A stretch of DNA of 53,172 bases from Pseudomonadota bacterium (GTDB lineage Bacteria; Pseudomonadota; Gammaproteobacteria; Burkholderiales; Thiobacillaceae). Both the position numbers and the translations under genes were made by a program. Location: contig JAUYET010000011.1 in NCBI GenBank assembly GCA_030691265.1, positions 1-53,172 of the forward strand. The letters run 5' to 3'. The first letter of the stretch is position 1, and each line of letters begins with the position of its first letter. Positions 51,971 to 53,172 of this stretch are shown piece after piece. Under the pieces are notes generated by a model. It ran no database searches, was not told the DNA's origin, and was given only the letters and a program-made list of their open reading frames with translations.

Positions 51971-52015
51971 GCTGGTCGTAGCTACAGTTACGTAACCACA
52001 TTGCAGGAGCTGCAT

Positions 52016-52315
52016 TTGTTTTCTTGGGACCACGCAAAAAATGAGAGCAACCAACGTAAACATGGTGTCAGTTTTGAAGCCGCCAAACTTGTGTTCGACG
52101 ATCCTTTGCACGTTTCGCGGCAAGATCGCATCGAGAACGGCGAACAACGGTGGCAAACCATTGGTATGGCTGGCGGCGTAGCGCTGCTATTGGTTGCACA
52201 TACCTGGAACGAAACTGAAAGCAGCAATACAGACTGCGCCACAGAACACATTCGCATTATCTCGGCGCGACGCGCAACCAAGTTGGAAAGGAATGTTTAT
52301 GAACAAGATGCCTGA
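52016..52315 (+). CDS. brnT: BrnT-type toxin
   Basis: The 99-residue product begins at a TTG placed six bases after AGGAG. It has the BrnT pattern: FSWDHAKNESNQRKHGVSFEAAKLVF, then the GEQRWQTIGMAGGVALLLVAHT strand pair and HIRIISARRATKLERNVYE. BrnT is a ribonuclease of RelE-like fold. It overlaps brnA by 17 bases. No in-frame ATG fits the family start. Confidence 0.9.
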   Translation: MFSWDHAKNESNQRKHGVSFEAAKLVFDDPLHVSRQDRIENGEQRWQTIGMAGGVALLLVAHTWNETESSNTDCATEHIRIISARRATKLERNVYEQDA

Positions 52316-52577
52316 AACCGTCCGCAAAGAGCTTGCGGCGTTGTCTGCAAAACCTGAGAGTGAAATCGACTTCTCCGACCTTCCCGCCACCTCCGAGCAG
52401 GACTGGAAAATCGCTGTTCGTGGCAAGTTTTATCGCCCTATCAAACAGCAATTGACCGTGCGTATCGACGCGGATGTGCTGGAGTGGCTAAAAAATCAAG
52501 GTAAAGGTTATCAAAGCCGCTTGAACGACATCCTCCGTTCAGCAATGCTCGATCAAATGCGGCATCGGTCAGAGTGA
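52299..52577 (+). CDS. brnA: BrnA-type antitoxin
   Basis: The 92-residue product has an N-terminal toxin-binding region (IDFSDLPATSEQDWK) and a C-terminal ribbon-helix-helix domain (KQQLTVRIDADVLEWLKNQG, then YQSRLNDILRSAM). I choose the ATG at 52299 with AAAGGA upstream; an ATG two codons before is too close to the ribosome site. It represses its own operon together with BrnT. Confidence 0.93.
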   Translation: MNKMPETVRKELAALSAKPESEIDFSDLPATSEQDWKIAVRGKFYRPIKQQLTVRIDADVLEWLKNQGKGYQSRLNDILRSAMLDQMRHRSE

Positions 52578-52623
52578 TGCAAGAGCAATGGGTAGCGCAG
52601 CGGAGATCGTGCCCGGTCTGACC

Positions 52624-52665
52624 TCATTTGGCATTGTTGGCCGATGTATCCAGATACAAGATCAC
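52624..52665 (-). pseudogene. Remnant of a PIN toxin (VapC) start
   Basis: A GTG overlapping the stop of the Phd antitoxin begins a frame reading VILYLDTSANNAK and then a stop. LYLDTSA is the first beta strand of many PIN toxins, with the first catalytic Asp. The rest of the toxin is missing. The remainder of the gap to brnA (52578-52623) shows nothing recognisable. Confidence 0.7.
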
Positions 52666-52925
52666 CCCCGGTCCTCGATCACCATGTCTGAAAGCGACTT
52701 GCCCAGAGGGACAAGTTTGATCCGCGCTCCCGCCGGTTTGCCGCCATGCCACTCGGCCTCACCGGAAGCCAGCATGGCCGAGATACCCGGGCTGGGGGTG
52801 TCGGTTATTCCCAGCACGCGCACTACCGGGAGTTTGTGAGAGGTGACAACCAGTTCCTCGCCAGTTTGAGCGCGCGCCAGATAGCTGGAGAGATGGCTTT
52901 TGAATTCACGCACGGAGACTTCCAT
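52662..52925 (-). CDS. Phd/YefM-type antitoxin with lost toxin
   Basis: The 87-residue product begins MEVSVREFKSHLSSYLARAQ, the Phd/YefM dimerisation and DNA-binding domain, followed by GEELVVTSHKLPVVRVLG. I start at 52925 because the family begins there. The last 40 residues (GEAEWHGGKPAGARIKLV) are the flexible toxin-binding tail. Its toxin gene, expected directly downstream, is reduced to a 13-codon remnant. Confidence 0.88.
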   Translation of the reverse strand: MEVSVREFKSHLSSYLARAQTGEELVVTSHKLPVVRVLGITDTPSPGISAMLASGEAEWHGGKPAGARIKLVPLGKSLSDMVIEDRG

Positions 52926-53051
52926 GTAGGGCTCCCAGGTCAGAAGATGGGGCGGAGTGTAGTCACGCTTTATTGACGCAACAACAGCCGCGAGACCACA
53001 AGTTTGGCTGCTGCCAGGAATCCCACCATTCACCGTGACATGAGCCACCCC

Positions 53052-53127
53052 GTAGGTTGGGCAAAGCGAAGCGTGCCCAACGTTTTGCGCGTGTAATGTT
53101 GGGCACGCTTCGCTTTGCCCAACCTAC
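53052..53127. repeat. Palindromic repeat, family A, copy 4
   Basis: Arms are GTAGGTTGGGCAAAGCGAAGC and complement, like copy 1. The final 45 bases of the window show no gene. Confidence 0.9.
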
Positions 53128-53172
53128 GTAGCTGCCTGCCCGGTTTGAAAAACCTGTTGAGAATGGAAGTCA

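Overview
The window reads as a chromosomal stretch of a GC-rich betaproteobacterium. The pointers are the single-operon System I cytochrome c maturation set (ccmABCDEFGHI), a large DUF3683-type FAD/Fe-S oxidoreductase, the short EIIA(Man)-HPr-EI phosphotransfer set typical of Betaproteobacteria, a CbbQ/CbbO pair, and many short palindromic repeats. The physiology suggested is respiratory, rich in c-type cytochromes, probably of the Rhodocyclales/Nitrosomonadales kind, but the genus is not decidable from this sequence. No rRNA, tRNA, CRISPR array or prophage was seen.

Layout. 0.2-7.9 kb: five exported proteins of poorly known function: a Gly-rich lipoprotein with three internal repeats, an SH3-like protein, a FecR-domain protein, a CsgG-like/FN3/beta-helix/TPR protein and a divergent LPP20-like protein. 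8.0-15.6 kb: the complete ccm operon, interrupted by an orphan HicB-like gene and two copies of one palindromic element, one of which forms the 5' end of ccmH. 15.8-23.4 kb: housekeeping and accessory genes (PfkB kinase, OlsB-like acyltransferase, RluA, thioredoxin/CcdA fusion, HDOD protein, a REP-associated transposase flanked by its likely repeats, NamZ/DUF1343 and a DOMON-like protein). 23.7-28.4 kb: a cytochrome island (SHP-like monohaem c, dihaem c, b561 fused to a dihaem c domain) followed by a QseBC-like two-component system and a small periplasmic protein.

28.5-38.1 kb is the most unusual region. A patatin-like phospholipase is fused in frame to a CbbQ/NorQ-type MoxR AAA+ ATPase. Its expected VWA partner (CbbO/NorD type) lies about 5.7 kb downstream. 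Between them sit a HigBA module, a decayed DUF433/DUF5615 pair, an exported WD40-caspase and a Phd/PIN module. No Rubisco or nitric oxide reductase genes are in view, so the target of the ATPase/VWA pair is open. 38.1-47.4 kb carries signalling and central metabolism: a double receiver protein with one dead receiver, class I fumarase, a STAS protein next to a receiver-PP2C-kinase protein whose receiver has Asn in place of the phospho-accepting Asp, a diguanylate cyclase, and the PTS genes. 47.8-53.1 kb: the DUF3683 oxidoreductase, a Uma2 remnant, BrnTA, and a Phd antitoxin with a truncated toxin.

A second theme is palindromic repeats. At least six families are dispersed through the window. 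Several provide the stop codon of the gene before them, and one is translated inside or at the end of three different proteins.
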